DNA of 64,000 nucleotides from Thiodiazotropha sp040507225 (GCA_040507225.1 JBEVVG010000001.1:992001-1056000), one strand, 5' to 3'. Positions 43,945 to 53,538 are shown, numbered from the stretch's first letter. Numbers and translations are program-made. The notes: a model not told the origin generated them from the letters alone.

Positions 43945-46273
43945 GATATTCCGCCTGTACGTAATCCGCCACTTCGGACCAGTGGAGACTGATCTCACCG
44001 AAACGGCTCATGCCAGGGAGAATGATCTGTACGTCCATCGCTTTGAGCTGGCTGGCAATCCTGGAGATGTTTTCATACTCGGTACGCATCAATGACGGGT
44101 GCGGCCTGACTGCGTTGGCGTTCAGGTAGGCCAACACTTTGAAGGCGGTTTCATTACAGGCGAAATTGCCCAGAGATATACCGACTCCCAGTGCGGAAAG
44201 TTCGCCAAGAAAGGTGCGCGCCAGTTTCAGGTTTTTCGCCAGTCCAGGCAGATCGAACTCCACCAGCAACTCTGTTCCAACCACCTGCAACCTTCTGAGC
44301 TCTGCCTGGATAAAGGCCAACAGCCCATCATCCTCAATGGCGCTGCTCAACAGGCGAACGCTGACCCGGTCACGCCTGCCATCAAGCAGCAGTTCCCCCG
44401 CCCGATGGATTGCATACCGGCACAGGATCCGGTTGAGCACATCACCAAGCCCGAAGCGTTCCGCAGACGCATAGATATCGGCGGCGTCCTGGGGGATCTC
44501 TGCGACCGGCTGGAATCCGGGCTGCAACATGATCACTGCCGCGGCGCCGTGCCTGGATGCCTGAAAACGTTGTTCCAGGAAGGTCACATGGCCGGACTTC
44601 AGCGCCATGCGAACCTGTTCCTGCAACATATCCAGGTGTTCGGGAACGGCCTGCACTGGCTCTTCCGCTGACTCTTCGTACTCGAGACACCCCGGGTGCG
44701 AACCCTCCAGCGCCCGCTGCGCAGCGGTTTCCGAACGCCTCAGGCAGCGGAAGGCTCCGCCGCTGTCTGTCGAAATCAGCACATAGCCAATGCCCCAGCG
44801 GTTCTCATCCGGTTCCTCACCATTGAGTTCCTCGGCGATCCGCTGAAAGAGATCTTCTCCGAGTGTCTTGACTTCGGCAACCTCGCTCCTGTTGAGTAGC
44901 AGGGAAAAACTGTGCCTGCCGGTGCGGGCCATCAGGTCGCGTTTGCCGATGACCGTATCCGAAACGTCCATGGCGCGGGAAAGCACGGGATCATCACCCC
45001 AGTCATCGGATTCGCTGTCCAGCTCGTTGACGACAAACGCAAACAGCCCGTAAACGCCACTCTTTTGCGCCGACTGGATCAATGCCATGTCCAGTTCCTG
45101 CAATAGCCAGCGACGGTTTTTCAATCCCGATGGGGAATCGCGCAAACCGGTTTTCGCCGCAGCCAGGGTCTGTTTCGAACGTTTGATACGGGAATTGACC
45201 GTAGCCAACAGAAACTGGGGGCGAACCGGTTTGGTGAGAAAGTCGTCCGCCCCGGAATGCAGGGCAAGAATTTTTTTGTCCAGATCATCCTCACCTGAAA
45301 GGAACACGATCGGAATGAAAGCAAACGACTGACGATCGCGGATCACCTGGGTCAATTCGATACCGTTGGCTCCCGGCATATACAGGTCCATCAGAATCAG
45401 GTCCGGCTGAAACTCGTGCACGGCACCCATGACATTCAGCGGATCTGTGATTGCCAGGGTTTCCAGTCCACCCTTTTTCAACAGCGTCGCGGCAAACTTT
45501 GCCTGCGCCTCATCGTCTTCAACGATCAGAACCCGGAAATGGGGTTTGAATTTCGGTGACACTGCATCCTTGACCAGTGTCATGAGTTCGTTGATGTTGA
45601 CCGGTTCTGAGAGACACTGGGTTGCACCCGCCCTGAGCACTTCGAGTCGAATTTCCACATCGCAATGCGTAGAAAGAAAAATCAATTCCGGACAGGCCAT
45701 CTTGTTACGCCGCATGCCGGCCAGGGTTTCGCTCAATGTGGCGATCACCGGCAGAAATGCGGTATCGATCAGCATTACCCGGGCCTGCTCACGCTTCAGC
45801 AAGGGCACGAGTTCGTTGAACTCACTGACCCTTTGTATCACCCATCCGTTCTGCTCGATTGCGGTGGCAATCGAATGACCATCCACTTCGCTGCGATGCC
45901 AGTAGATGACATCCACATGGGTTGGAATCAGCGGCGCATGCTCGACAACACCCGAGCGGGAGGCATTGATCGCCTTCTCCAAGTCCTGCAGCAGTTGCTG
46001 CAAGGTCATCACCTCTTCACCATCGGGTTGTGCGTTGTCCTCATAGACATCGCTGATTGCCCGCTCGATTTCGACTGACAGGGCATGGATGTTGACCAAC
46101 CCGGCCGCATTGCACTTCTTGTTCAACTCATCCAACAGGCGCAACACTATGCGAATCCCCGAGCTGTTCCACATACCGGAGGGCAACACCGGCCAGTTGC
46201 CCTTGATCTGTTTGTATAACTCGGGCAGATCGTCGATTGTGTTCAGATCCCTTGGGTCCTGACTGGAAGGCAT
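43937..46273 (-). CDS. Multi-domain response regulator with degenerate GGDEF and EAL domains
   Basis: A 778-residue protein. Helical N-terminus (1-115), a divergent receiver-like domain (about 119-240), a second canonical receiver (about 245-365) with acidic VEDDEAQ and phospho-acceptor D296 in LMDLYMPG, then a GGDEF-like domain whose substrate loop is SPSGLKNRRWL but whose active-site motif is replaced by RTGRHSFSLLL, and a C-terminal EAL-like domain lacking the EAL signature. It is therefore probably a signal receptor, perhaps binding c-di-GMP, rather than a cyclase or phosphodiesterase, reminiscent of FimX-type proteins. The ATG at 46273 has GGAGG 7 bases upstream. It heads the operon with the two GTPases. 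Confidence 0.87.
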   Translation of the reverse strand: MPSSQDPRDLNTIDDLPELYKQIKGNWPVLPSGMWNSSGIRIVLRLLDELNKKCNAAGLVNIHALSVEIERAISDVYEDNAQPDGEEVMTLQQLLQDLEKAINASRSGVVEHAPLIPTHVDVIYWHRSEVDGHSIATAIEQNGWVIQRVSEFNELVPLLKREQARVMLIDTAFLPVIATLSETLAGMRRNKMACPELIFLSTHCDVEIRLEVLRAGATQCLSEPVNINELMTLVKDAVSPKFKPHFRVLIVEDDEAQAKFAATLLKKGGLETLAITDPLNVMGAVHEFQPDLILMDLYMPGANGIELTQVIRDRQSFAFIPIVFLSGEDDLDKKILALHSGADDFLTKPVRPQFLLATVNSRIKRSKQTLAAAKTGLRDSPSGLKNRRWLLQELDMALIQSAQKSGVYGLFAFVVNELDSESDDWGDDPVLSRAMDVSDTVIGKRDLMARTGRHSFSLLLNRSEVAEVKTLGEDLFQRIAEELNGEEPDENRWGIGYVLISTDSGGAFRCLRRSETAAQRALEGSHPGCLEYEESAEEPVQAVPEHLDMLQEQVRMALKSGHVTFLEQRFQASRHGAAAVIMLQPGFQPVAEIPQDAADIYASAERFGLGDVLNRILCRYAIHRAGELLLDGRRDRVSVRLLSSAIEDDGLLAFIQAELRRLQVVGTELLVEFDLPGLAKNLKLARTFLGELSALGVGISLGNFACNETAFKVLAYLNANAVRPHPSLMRTEYENISRIASQLKAMDVQIILPGMSRFGEISLHWSEVADYVQAEYLG

Positions 46274-46737
46274 TACGCATCCTCCGTATCCGGCCCGCAT
46301 CCAGGGATCAGCCGGATCAAGTGGTGAGTTAAAAAGAAACTTTTGCTACGTGGACATAATCAAAGCTTGAGCCAACTGCCATTCGGGGGCACGGGCTTGC
46401 CGGGGAATCCACCTGTAACCCCATGACCGGACCGCCCGGTTTGTGGATCGCGCTTGCCCCACAGGGCAGCCGCAACCACCGCTGGCATAAATTTGAGCGG
46501 CCGGTTCCGTGAGGTTAACCCAATTCAACAAAGCAGTCACTTGGCGGATGTCTGTGCATGAACCGGAATCTGCTCGACGCTCGATACGAGCGATTAACAC
46601 AGCTGCGTTTCGACCGGCATTCTGATCACCAGCCGGGAAGCTTCAGTAACTTTTCCCATACCCTGGGGACAAGAATCGACTATGATTAACCGGCACACCG
46701 ACCAAAAGCCGCTATCGGGTCCCAAGCTTTAATATCC
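46274..46737. other. Intergenic region between regulator operon and second EF-G gene
   Basis: 464 bases, divergent promoters expected for both flanking genes. A TATGAT at 46681-46686 may be a -10 for the EF-G gene but without a clear -35. No RNA gene or convincing ORF was seen. Confidence 0.5.
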
Positions 46738-48807
46738 ATGTCACAAGCCACACCGCTCGAATCAATCAGAAACATTGGTCTCATCGCGCACATCGATGCG
46801 GGTAAAACCACGGTAACCGAACGTTTCCTCTTCTACACAGGACGCACCCGGCAGATCGGATCGGTGGATCATGGCACCACCATAACCGACTGGATGGACC
46901 AGGAACGTGAACGGGGCATCACCATCGTCGATGCCGCGGTGACCACCCAATGGAGGGATCATCAGATCAATATGATCGACACCCCCGGGCATATCGACTT
47001 TACCGCCGAGGTGCAGCGGGCGTTACGGGTTCTGGATGGCGCGGTGGTGATATTCGACGCTTCCCAGGGGGTCGAACCTCAAAGCGAGACCGTCTGGCGT
47101 CAGGCCGATCGTTACCGGGTCCCGCGAATCTGTTTCATCAACAAGATGGATCGGCTCGGCGCCGATTTTGAACATGCGGTCGATACCCTGGTGAATCGAC
47201 TCGGAGCCCAGCCGGTGGTTATTCAGCTACCCATGGGCGCGGAGAGCGACTTCAACGGTGTAATCGATCTGATTGAGATGCGCGCGATCCACTGGGACGA
47301 CACCCTGGGCAGCGAAACCACCGTGACTGAAATTCCACCACATCTGCTCGAGCAGGCCCGGACGGCGAGAAACGCCATGATCGAGACCATTGCCGGAGAG
47401 GATGACACGCTGCTGGGCCTGTGGCTGGAGAACAACGATGCACCACCTGCGCAGATCCATGCCGCGCTGCGTCGTGTGGTGATTCACAGGGGCCTTACCC
47501 CGGTGTTATGCGGCAGCGCCCTGAAGAACCGTGGCATGCAACCGCTGATGGACGCCGTGGTCGACTACCTGCCCTCCCCTGGCGATGTCGAGGCCGTGCA
47601 GGCCCGGCATCCCGAGCGGGATACTCCGGTCATCTGTCCGCCCTCCCCCGAAGCTCCCCTGTGTGCTCTGGTCTTCAAAACCGTCACCGATGCCTACGCT
47701 GGAAGGCTTTGTTATGTCCGGGTCTACTCCGGAACACTGCAGTCCGGTAGCGCACTGCTCAACCCCAGGTTCGGGCGTCCCCAGAAAGTTGGCCGACTGG
47801 AGCGCATGTACGCGGAACACCGGGAAGACATAGATCACATCCCCACGGGAGACATAGCCGCCATTCTGGGCCTCAAACAGGCGGTAACCGGTGATACCCT
47901 GTGTTCACCGGATCAACCGGTACTGCTGGAATCCATCAGTTTTCCGGACCCCGTAATCAAGATTACCGTTACCCCAGTCACGGCACAGGATAACGACCAC
48001 CTGGCAGGTGCCCTGCAACAACTGGCGGATGACGATCCGACATTCCGCACCGAAACAGAGAGCGAGACCGGGCAGATCCTGCTCGCCGGCATGGGAGAGC
48101 TGCATCTGGAAGTCCTGCTCGAGCGTCTCAAACGCGAACAGGGCGTCAACGTTCGCACAGGCAAACCCAAGGTAGCCTACAAAGAGACCATCGGACGCGA
48201 TGTGTCACGCGCGGAGGGCCGATTCATCCGCCAGACCGGAGGCCAGGGACAGTACGGTCATGTGGTGATCGCAGTATCCCCGGCACCTGGGACAGAGGGC
48301 ATCAGGTTCAGTAACGGGTTGGCATCGGATGCGATTCCAAAACAATTCCTGCCAGCCATCGAGACCGGCTTGCTGGATGCTTCACGCAGCGGGGTCATCG
48401 GTGGCTATCCGCTGACCGGCCTGGCGATTACCCTGCTCGACGGTTCGGCGCACAGCAAGGACTCCAATCCCCTGGCGTTCAAGATTGCGGCCGGCATGGC
48501 GTTGCGAGAAGCCTTGGAGGCAGGCGACCCCATTTTGCTCGAACCGATCGTCGCCTGCGAGGTCGTTACACCGGAGGAACATCTGGGGGATGTGATGGGT
48601 CAGCTGGCAAGTCGCAATGCGGAGATCCTCGGGATCAGCGATCGACCCGGAGGACGCAAGGCAATCCGTTGTCATGTCGCGCTGTCGGGCATGTTCGGTT
48701 ATGCCACCGATCTGCGATCGGCCACGCACGGCCTCGGTTCATTCACCATGCAGCCCGATCACTTTGCGCCTGCGCCTGCCCGGGTTCTGAAGAGCTTTGG
48801 GCGCTAG
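46738..48807 (+). CDS. Elongation factor G paralogue (EF-G2 type)
   Basis: A 689-residue translational GTPase. G1 is AHIDAGKTT (16-24), G3 DTPGH (about 80-84), G4 NKMD (about 134-137), with domain II, III, IV (GGQGQYGHVVI) and V following in the EF-G order. It is shorter and more diverged than a housekeeping EF-G and stands alone, not next to rpsG and tufA, so it is a second copy. Such paralogues act in ribosome recycling, fusidic acid tolerance or stress translation in different bacteria; which applies here is not shown. Confidence 0.9.
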   Translation: MSQATPLESIRNIGLIAHIDAGKTTVTERFLFYTGRTRQIGSVDHGTTITDWMDQERERGITIVDAAVTTQWRDHQINMIDTPGHIDFTAEVQRALRVLDGAVVIFDASQGVEPQSETVWRQADRYRVPRICFINKMDRLGADFEHAVDTLVNRLGAQPVVIQLPMGAESDFNGVIDLIEMRAIHWDDTLGSETTVTEIPPHLLEQARTARNAMIETIAGEDDTLLGLWLENNDAPPAQIHAALRRVVIHRGLTPVLCGSALKNRGMQPLMDAVVDYLPSPGDVEAVQARHPERDTPVICPPSPEAPLCALVFKTVTDAYAGRLCYVRVYSGTLQSGSALLNPRFGRPQKVGRLERMYAEHREDIDHIPTGDIAAILGLKQAVTGDTLCSPDQPVLLESISFPDPVIKITVTPVTAQDNDHLAGALQQLADDDPTFRTETESETGQILLAGMGELHLEVLLERLKREQGVNVRTGKPKVAYKETIGRDVSRAEGRFIRQTGGQGQYGHVVIAVSPAPGTEGIRFSNGLASDAIPKQFLPAIETGLLDASRSGVIGGYPLTGLAITLLDGSAHSKDSNPLAFKIAAGMALREALEAGDPILLEPIVACEVVTPEEHLGDVMGQLASRNAEILGISDRPGGRKAIRCHVALSGMFGYATDLRSATHGLGSFTMQPDHFAPAPARVLKSFGR

Positions 48808-48822
48808 CGGACCCTGGCAGTA

Positions 48823-50649
48823 CTATAGAAAAAACCTGGGAAGCAGCCAGCTGAATGCCAACCACATGATCAGGATCAGCGGTAACCCGACGCGTAAAAA
48901 ATCACTGAAGGTATAGTTACCGGCACTCATAACCAGCAGGTTGGTCTGATAGGCCATGGGCGTCGCATAACTCAGGTTTGCACCAAACAATACGGCGAGA
49001 ACAAAGGGCTCGGCCGGCCATTGAAGCGTTTCAGCGATCGCCACCGCCACCGGAGTACCGATCACCGCGGCCGCGTTGTTGGAAACCAAATTGGTCAATA
49101 TCGCCATCAGCAGTATGAGGCTGCTGATCATCACCGGTGCGGACGCGCCATCGGTCAGTCTTACAAAACTCTGCGCCAGAAAGTCACTGCCGCCGGTGAG
49201 TAGCAGTGCATTACCCAGAGCCAGACTGGCCACGATGATCAGGATCACCTGCGCATTCAGGGCGCGGCCGATATCCCGCCAAGACAGACATCGACTAAAC
49301 AGCATCAATAACATACCGGTAACCGCGCTCACTGAAATGGGCAGATAGCCCATTGCAGCGGTCAGAATCACCCCAAGCATGATCAACAGCGCATAGGGTG
49401 CTTTGCGGGTGTGCGGCAGATCGGTGGTGGCATCAAGCACCAGTAACATGGACTGCTGTTTGAGTTCACGAATCGTGTCCCGCTGAGCCTGCAGCAACAA
49501 CACATCACCAACCCGGAGCCGGATATTGCCAACCCCCTGCGGCATGGTCTTGATCTGCTCATGCGCTCGATGAATTGCCAATACGAACAATCGATGGGTG
49601 TCGGCCAGTCGCACCTCGTTGAGGGTTCGGTTCTGTACCGGTGAGCCCTGTATGACGATGGCTTCTGCGAGTTGCTGGTGGTCGGAGTGCAGCGGATGAT
49701 TCTCATCGACCCGGTCACCATCCGAGTAGAGCGTGGCACCCAGGAGTTCTTCGTAGCTTTTCAGATTAGCCGGTGTATCGCGAACCAGCAGACGATCCCC
49801 TGCATTCAGTTGAGCGTCCGGAAGCGGCATGATTTGCGTGGTCCTGCTGCGCCAGATCCCCTCGACCTGCATCATATTGCGGGTATGGGCAATCGCCTCG
49901 GACAACGCTTTTCCCACCACGGGGCTCTCCGACTTGAGAAGCAGTTGCGCGGTAAATATTCTCGGCGAGGTGTCAACCATTACCGGCTTCCGCTTGGGCA
50001 ATATCCTGGGGGCAACCAGCCACAGATAGAGAATACCCAGACCGTTCGCAAGCAACGCTGGAAGAAAAAAATCGAACATACCGATGGGTGAGACCCCCAA
50101 GTCAGTCGCGACACCGATGACCAGCAAGTTGGTGGATGTGCCTATGGAAGTACTCATGCCACCGATCAGGGTCGCGAACCCCACCGGCATCAAAATCGAA
50201 GAGGATTGCGCCCCGGTCTGCATTGACACACTGACCAGGATTGGCAGCAGCAACACCACAATCGGGGTGTTATTGATAAAAGCACTCATCAAGCCCGCGA
50301 GGAACAGCGCAGCCAGAAACGAGACATGCGGACTGATCCGCCAGAATCGGGCCAGATAACGCCCGACCGGTTCCAATGCGCCGGTTCGTACCAGGCCGTA
50401 ACCCACCACCATCAGGGCGCTGACGGTTATCAGTGCCTCGTGACCGAAACCGCGGAAGAAATCCACCGCACTGAGACGCCCTCGAGAAGATGTATACGGG
50501 AACAATTCGAAAAACAGCGCCAGCAGTGTCAATACGGTGAGTGCCGAGGTTTCGAGAGGAATCTTATCCCGGCTGAACAGGAAGAGTGCGATCAATGTCA
50601 GTACGATGACCGCGAGTGCATGAGCATTGGGCAGATCGTTTTCAAGCAT
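48823..50649 (-). CDS. SLC13-family (DASS/CitT-like) permease with TrkA-C domains
   Basis: A 608-residue inner-membrane transporter with two blocks of transmembrane helices (about 15-205 and 405-605) flanking a cytosolic part with two TrkA-C/RCK-C domains (about 210-380; segments VVGKALSEA and VQNRTLNEV). Helical signatures FINNTPIVVLLLPI and LVSNNAAAVIGTPVA are the repeated substrate/sodium loops of the family. Members carry sulfate, dicarboxylates or arsenite-type anions; in a sulfur-metabolising host sulfate export is possible but not shown. The ATG at 50649 is favoured over a GTG at 50688. Confidence 0.88.
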   Translation of the reverse strand: MLENDLPNAHALAVIVLTLIALFLFSRDKIPLETSALTVLTLLALFFELFPYTSSRGRLSAVDFFRGFGHEALITVSALMVVGYGLVRTGALEPVGRYLARFWRISPHVSFLAALFLAGLMSAFINNTPIVVLLLPILVSVSMQTGAQSSSILMPVGFATLIGGMSTSIGTSTNLLVIGVATDLGVSPIGMFDFFLPALLANGLGILYLWLVAPRILPKRKPVMVDTSPRIFTAQLLLKSESPVVGKALSEAIAHTRNMMQVEGIWRSRTTQIMPLPDAQLNAGDRLLVRDTPANLKSYEELLGATLYSDGDRVDENHPLHSDHQQLAEAIVIQGSPVQNRTLNEVRLADTHRLFVLAIHRAHEQIKTMPQGVGNIRLRVGDVLLLQAQRDTIRELKQQSMLLVLDATTDLPHTRKAPYALLIMLGVILTAAMGYLPISVSAVTGMLLMLFSRCLSWRDIGRALNAQVILIIVASLALGNALLLTGGSDFLAQSFVRLTDGASAPVMISSLILLMAILTNLVSNNAAAVIGTPVAVAIAETLQWPAEPFVLAVLFGANLSYATPMAYQTNLLVMSAGNYTFSDFLRVGLPLILIMWLAFSWLLPRFFL

Positions 50650-51319
50650 ACAGATTCCATCGACGAAAGACCCGGTCAGCGATCTCACCGGTTTCCCTGG
50701 TAAGCCTAGACGATCCTGTCAGGCCAGTCCTGTTCACACCAACCCAATCAGCCACAGACCCTCTATGAAATTTCAAAAAGGTTGGACCTGACAAAACGCC
50801 ACTTAGCACTACTGGTCGCTCACCTGGAAGAACCAAACATCTCTCCTCGCGCCTTGATTGGCGCCTTTTCAGATCCAACAGAGCGTACTGGATTAGTGTT
50901 AACAGGCCCTAACCAGTCATTGCATTAACAATGCGCAGCGGCCTCTACCAAGTGTGGCCCATCACGCCGCAAAAATAACGTTGTCTGGGTTTACCAGGCT
51001 TTTGTTCACACGGTATACGCAAACCTGACTGGATGCATGTACTGCGATTGATCGACACACTACAAAAATTCAGATGATACTCACCCGGTCAGGCAACATA
51101 TCTGCGACAAGATGACGAAGCGGCTGAGCTGAAAACATCTAACAGCGGCGAAACTTGTACAATCGTTTTTCTGTAACTTTTGCAATGTTCATAAACATCA
51201 AGAATGCTGAAAATTTCGCAAAAAATTAGAAACTGTTTTCATAATATTCGTGAAACTATTGTTCTTATGTAAAACACCAACTATATTATGCAATGTTATT
51301 CAATTATTTAGGAGCAACA
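50650..51319. other. Long intergenic region, AT-rich near its right end
   Basis: 670 bases lacking a supported gene. A weak GCGCC/GGCGC stem followed by CTTTTC sits at 50849-50870. From about 51130 to 51319 the base composition turns strongly AT-rich, unlike the rest of the window, and includes the promoter candidate at 51259-51287. No tRNA-like fold was seen. Confidence 0.55.
51259..51287 (+). promoter_or_regulatory. Candidate sigma-70 promoter of the basic-protein gene
   Basis: TTGTTC (51259-51264), a 17-base spacer and TATATT (51282-51287) lie 32 bases before the start codon in an AT-rich stretch. The -10 matches 5 of 6, the -35 only 3 of 6. Confidence 0.45.
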
Positions 51320-51814
51320 ATGGCTTTAAAGAAAACCGTAAAGAAACGTCGCAGAGCAAAACGGACTGTTATTTCCATGGAAACAATCACTGAGGCACTG
51401 ATCGCCGGCAAGACCCTGTCCGCCGCCAACAAGCGTGCACTCGATCGATTGAACGCTGCAGAGAAAGCCCTTGCCCGCCAGGATAAACAGGTGGATATGG
51501 CCAGCGCCCGGGTAGAAAAAGCCCGCCAGGCTGTAGCCAACGCAAAAACCGCGGCCACCAAGGAGAAGGCTAAAGCCCGCCAGAGTGATCTGCAGCTTAA
51601 GCTGAAAGAGCTCCGGGCACAGCGCATGACAGTCGTCAGCGAGCAACGCAAAGCGGTTCGTCTTGCCAAAGGTCTTTACAAAGCCATGCAGGCAGCTCAG
51701 GCCAAAATGGTCAAAGATTTCGAAAAGCAGGCCAAGGTCCTTGAAAAAGCGGCTGACCGTAAGATCCGCCGTCGGCGCAGAACCAGCAAAAAGAAAGTGG
51801 CGGCTGAAGCCTGA
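51320..51814 (+). CDS. Very basic histone-like/coiled-coil protein
   Basis: A 164-residue, Lys/Arg/Ala-rich protein. Basic clusters cap both ends (KKTVKKRRRAKR at 4-15 and RKIRRRRRTSKKK near 147-159); the middle (about 20-145) is a continuous Ala/Lys/Glu/Gln helix of heptad type, probably a coiled coil. The composition recalls histone-H1-like nucleoid proteins, so DNA or polyanion (for example polyphosphate) binding is likely but inferred. The ATG at 51320 is preceded by TTAGGAG at 6 bases. A perfect 10-bp hairpin follows the stop. No recognised catalytic motif. Confidence 0.75.
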   Translation: MALKKTVKKRRRAKRTVISMETITEALIAGKTLSAANKRALDRLNAAEKALARQDKQVDMASARVEKARQAVANAKTAATKEKAKARQSDLQLKLKELRAQRMTVVSEQRKAVRLAKGLYKAMQAAQAKMVKDFEKQAKVLEKAADRKIRRRRRTSKKKVAAEA

Positions 51815-52208
51815 TCTCCGTCACCCCTCCCGCCCACTGCCTTGGCGATCTGCCAAGGCAGATATACTGCAAATCCCTTCAGCTCTTCTGCTTTAAACTT
51901 CATATCAAATCAATAGTATCGGCCTCCGAACCTGTTCTGTGCCATGCATATGCGGTTAAAACCAGAGACTGCAGACAGTTTCGAGCGCTCGTGCAACTTA
52001 ATAAACGCACGTAACCGGGTAATCCATTCACTCAAGAACGATCGGACACTATTACCCGAAAACCAGAAACCCGTTGTCCGCACTCACCCGCTTTGATCGC
52101 GGTCGTTGACCGGGATTTACCGGAGGCGCTTGTTGATTATCAAAGCGGCACTGTTTTAAGCTTTGTTCAGTCGCTTGAACTGATATCGACGTCACAGGGA
52201 CCCAGCGC
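51815..52208. other. Intergenic region between the basic-protein and DUF2333 genes
   Basis: 394 bases. It holds the hairpin at 51837-51861. The remainder has no supported gene, and no promoter box clear enough to list for the GTG-started gene that follows. Confidence 0.55.
51837..51861 (+). terminator. Terminator-like hairpin after the basic-protein gene
   Basis: CTGCCTTGGC (51837-51846) and GCCAAGGCAG (51852-51861) form a perfect 10-bp stem with a 5-base loop, 23 bases past the stop. The tail ATATACTG has few Us, so it may be a weak or factor-assisted terminator. Confidence 0.55.
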
Positions 52209-53282
52209 GTGAAAGATCTTATCTCCCGGATTTACCGTCAGAGCATTGCCCTGGCCCAACGCATCGCCCGGCTCTACCACCCTCAGAACTTGAGGGAAAA
52301 GGGTTGGATATGGGGCAGCGGACTCGTAGTGGTCACGCTGATGGTGATCCTGTTTTTCACAGGACTCTACTGGAGCCGCATCCCACAGCCATTCGATGTG
52401 CGGGATAACACCCGGCAAACCCTTGCCAGCCTGGACCTCACACCTGTCACCGGTTCCTATACCACCGCCACCCTGTTGAGCGCCATCAAAACCCTGCTGC
52501 AAAAACCCGGCGGTTATCTGAGCAATGATGTCATGCCGCCGAGTCTGTTTCTCGACAATATGCCCAACTGGGAATTTGGTGTTCTGACCCAGGTCCGCGA
52601 TCTGGCCCGTTCACTGCGCAATGATATGAGTCGCTCCCAGTCACAATCCCTGGAAAATAAAGATCTGGCGATTGCAGAACCGCAATTCAACTACAGCAAC
52701 GATTCCTGGATTTTTCCCTCCACGGAGGGGGAATACCGTCAAGGCATCAAGGCTCTGGAACGTTACCTGGCCGATCTGTCCCGTCAGAACCAGGCAAACG
52801 GTCAGTTTTACGCCCGAGCGGATAATTTAAGAGACTGGCTCGCAGTTGTGGAAAAACGCCTTGGCAGCCTTTCCCAGCGGTTGAGCGCCAGTGTCGGCCA
52901 GGAACGGGTCAACACCGATCTTGCGGGAGACCCCGAAGCAGCGCAGTCCACCGCCACCGCGGAAAATCTGATCGTACAAACTCCCTGGCTCGAAATCGAT
53001 GACGTGTTTTATGAAGCCCGGGGATCGACCTGGGCGCTGATCCATTTTCTCCAGGCTGTGGAGATCGACTTTCACGACATCCTGACCAAGAAGAACGCGC
53101 TTGTCAGCCTGAGACAGATCATCCGCGAACTGGAGGCCACTCAGCAGCCGATCAGCAGCCCGATGGTTCTGAATGGAAAAGGATTCGGGATTTTCGCCAA
53201 CTACTCTCTGGTTATGGCGTCCTACGTTTCCCGGGCCAACGCAGCGGTCATCGATTTGCGCAATTTGCTCAGTCAGGGCTGA
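52209..53282 (+). CDS. DUF2333 family membrane protein
   Basis: A 357-residue protein starting at GTG with one transmembrane helix (about 35-57) after a basic N-terminus, then a long periplasmic region. The C-terminal block with VFYEARGSTWALIHFL and KKNALVSLRQIIREL is the family signature of DUF2333, common in gammaproteobacteria and of unknown function. Topology prediction: N-in, bulk outside the cytosol. It is monocistronic by spacing. I cannot assign a role; an envelope-related job is a guess from topology only. Confidence 0.88.
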   Translation: MKDLISRIYRQSIALAQRIARLYHPQNLREKGWIWGSGLVVVTLMVILFFTGLYWSRIPQPFDVRDNTRQTLASLDLTPVTGSYTTATLLSAIKTLLQKPGGYLSNDVMPPSLFLDNMPNWEFGVLTQVRDLARSLRNDMSRSQSQSLENKDLAIAEPQFNYSNDSWIFPSTEGEYRQGIKALERYLADLSRQNQANGQFYARADNLRDWLAVVEKRLGSLSQRLSASVGQERVNTDLAGDPEAAQSTATAENLIVQTPWLEIDDVFYEARGSTWALIHFLQAVEIDFHDILTKKNALVSLRQIIRELEATQQPISSPMVLNGKGFGIFANYSLVMASYVSRANAAVIDLRNLLSQG

Positions 53283-53311
53283 CAACACTGACCCTAAGCA
53301 ATTGAAATAGT

Positions 53312-53360
53312 GGATTATGCCGACCGGGCGATGGGTAGCCCGAAAATGGCGCAATAATCC
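53312..53360. repeat. Compound inverted repeat (possible REP-like element)
   Basis: Outer arms GGATTAT (53312-53318) and ATAATCC (53354-53360) enclose GCC/GGC and an inner CGGGC (53325-53329) / GCCCG (53338-53342), giving a long interrupted hairpin 30 bases after the DUF2333 gene. The outer sequence resembles GGATTA-type palindromes dispersed in many proteobacterial genomes, but only one copy is seen here. Confidence 0.5.
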
Positions 53361-53510
53361 GTTACAGAGCGCTGCCGTCGCGATTCCGAAATCCTTTTAT
53401 CGCATTCAAAGCAGGCAAGACTGTGCTGAAAGGTCAGGCTACCCGAGCCTGTTCTTATTCAAGCGGCAGGAAATTTGACCACAGAATTCAGGAATATTCC
53501 CTTTGGTGAC

Positions 53511-53538
53511 TTGCCATATGCTCAAATATACAGATAAT
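53511..53538 (+). promoter_or_regulatory. Candidate infA promoter
   Basis: TTGCCA (53511-53516), 16-base spacer and GATAAT (53533-53538), each 5 of 6 to consensus, would start RNA near 53545 and leave a leader of about 77 bases before infA. Confidence 0.5.

Noticed and set aside
46346..46600. An 84-codon minus-strand frame in the regulator/EF-G intergenic region.
   Set aside because: No ribosome site, no family resemblance, composition like noncoding DNA.
50849..50870. A GCGCC/GGCGC stem followed by CTTTTC that resembles a small-RNA terminator.
   Set aside because: The stem is only 5 bp, the U-run short and no upstream transcript is evident on that strand.
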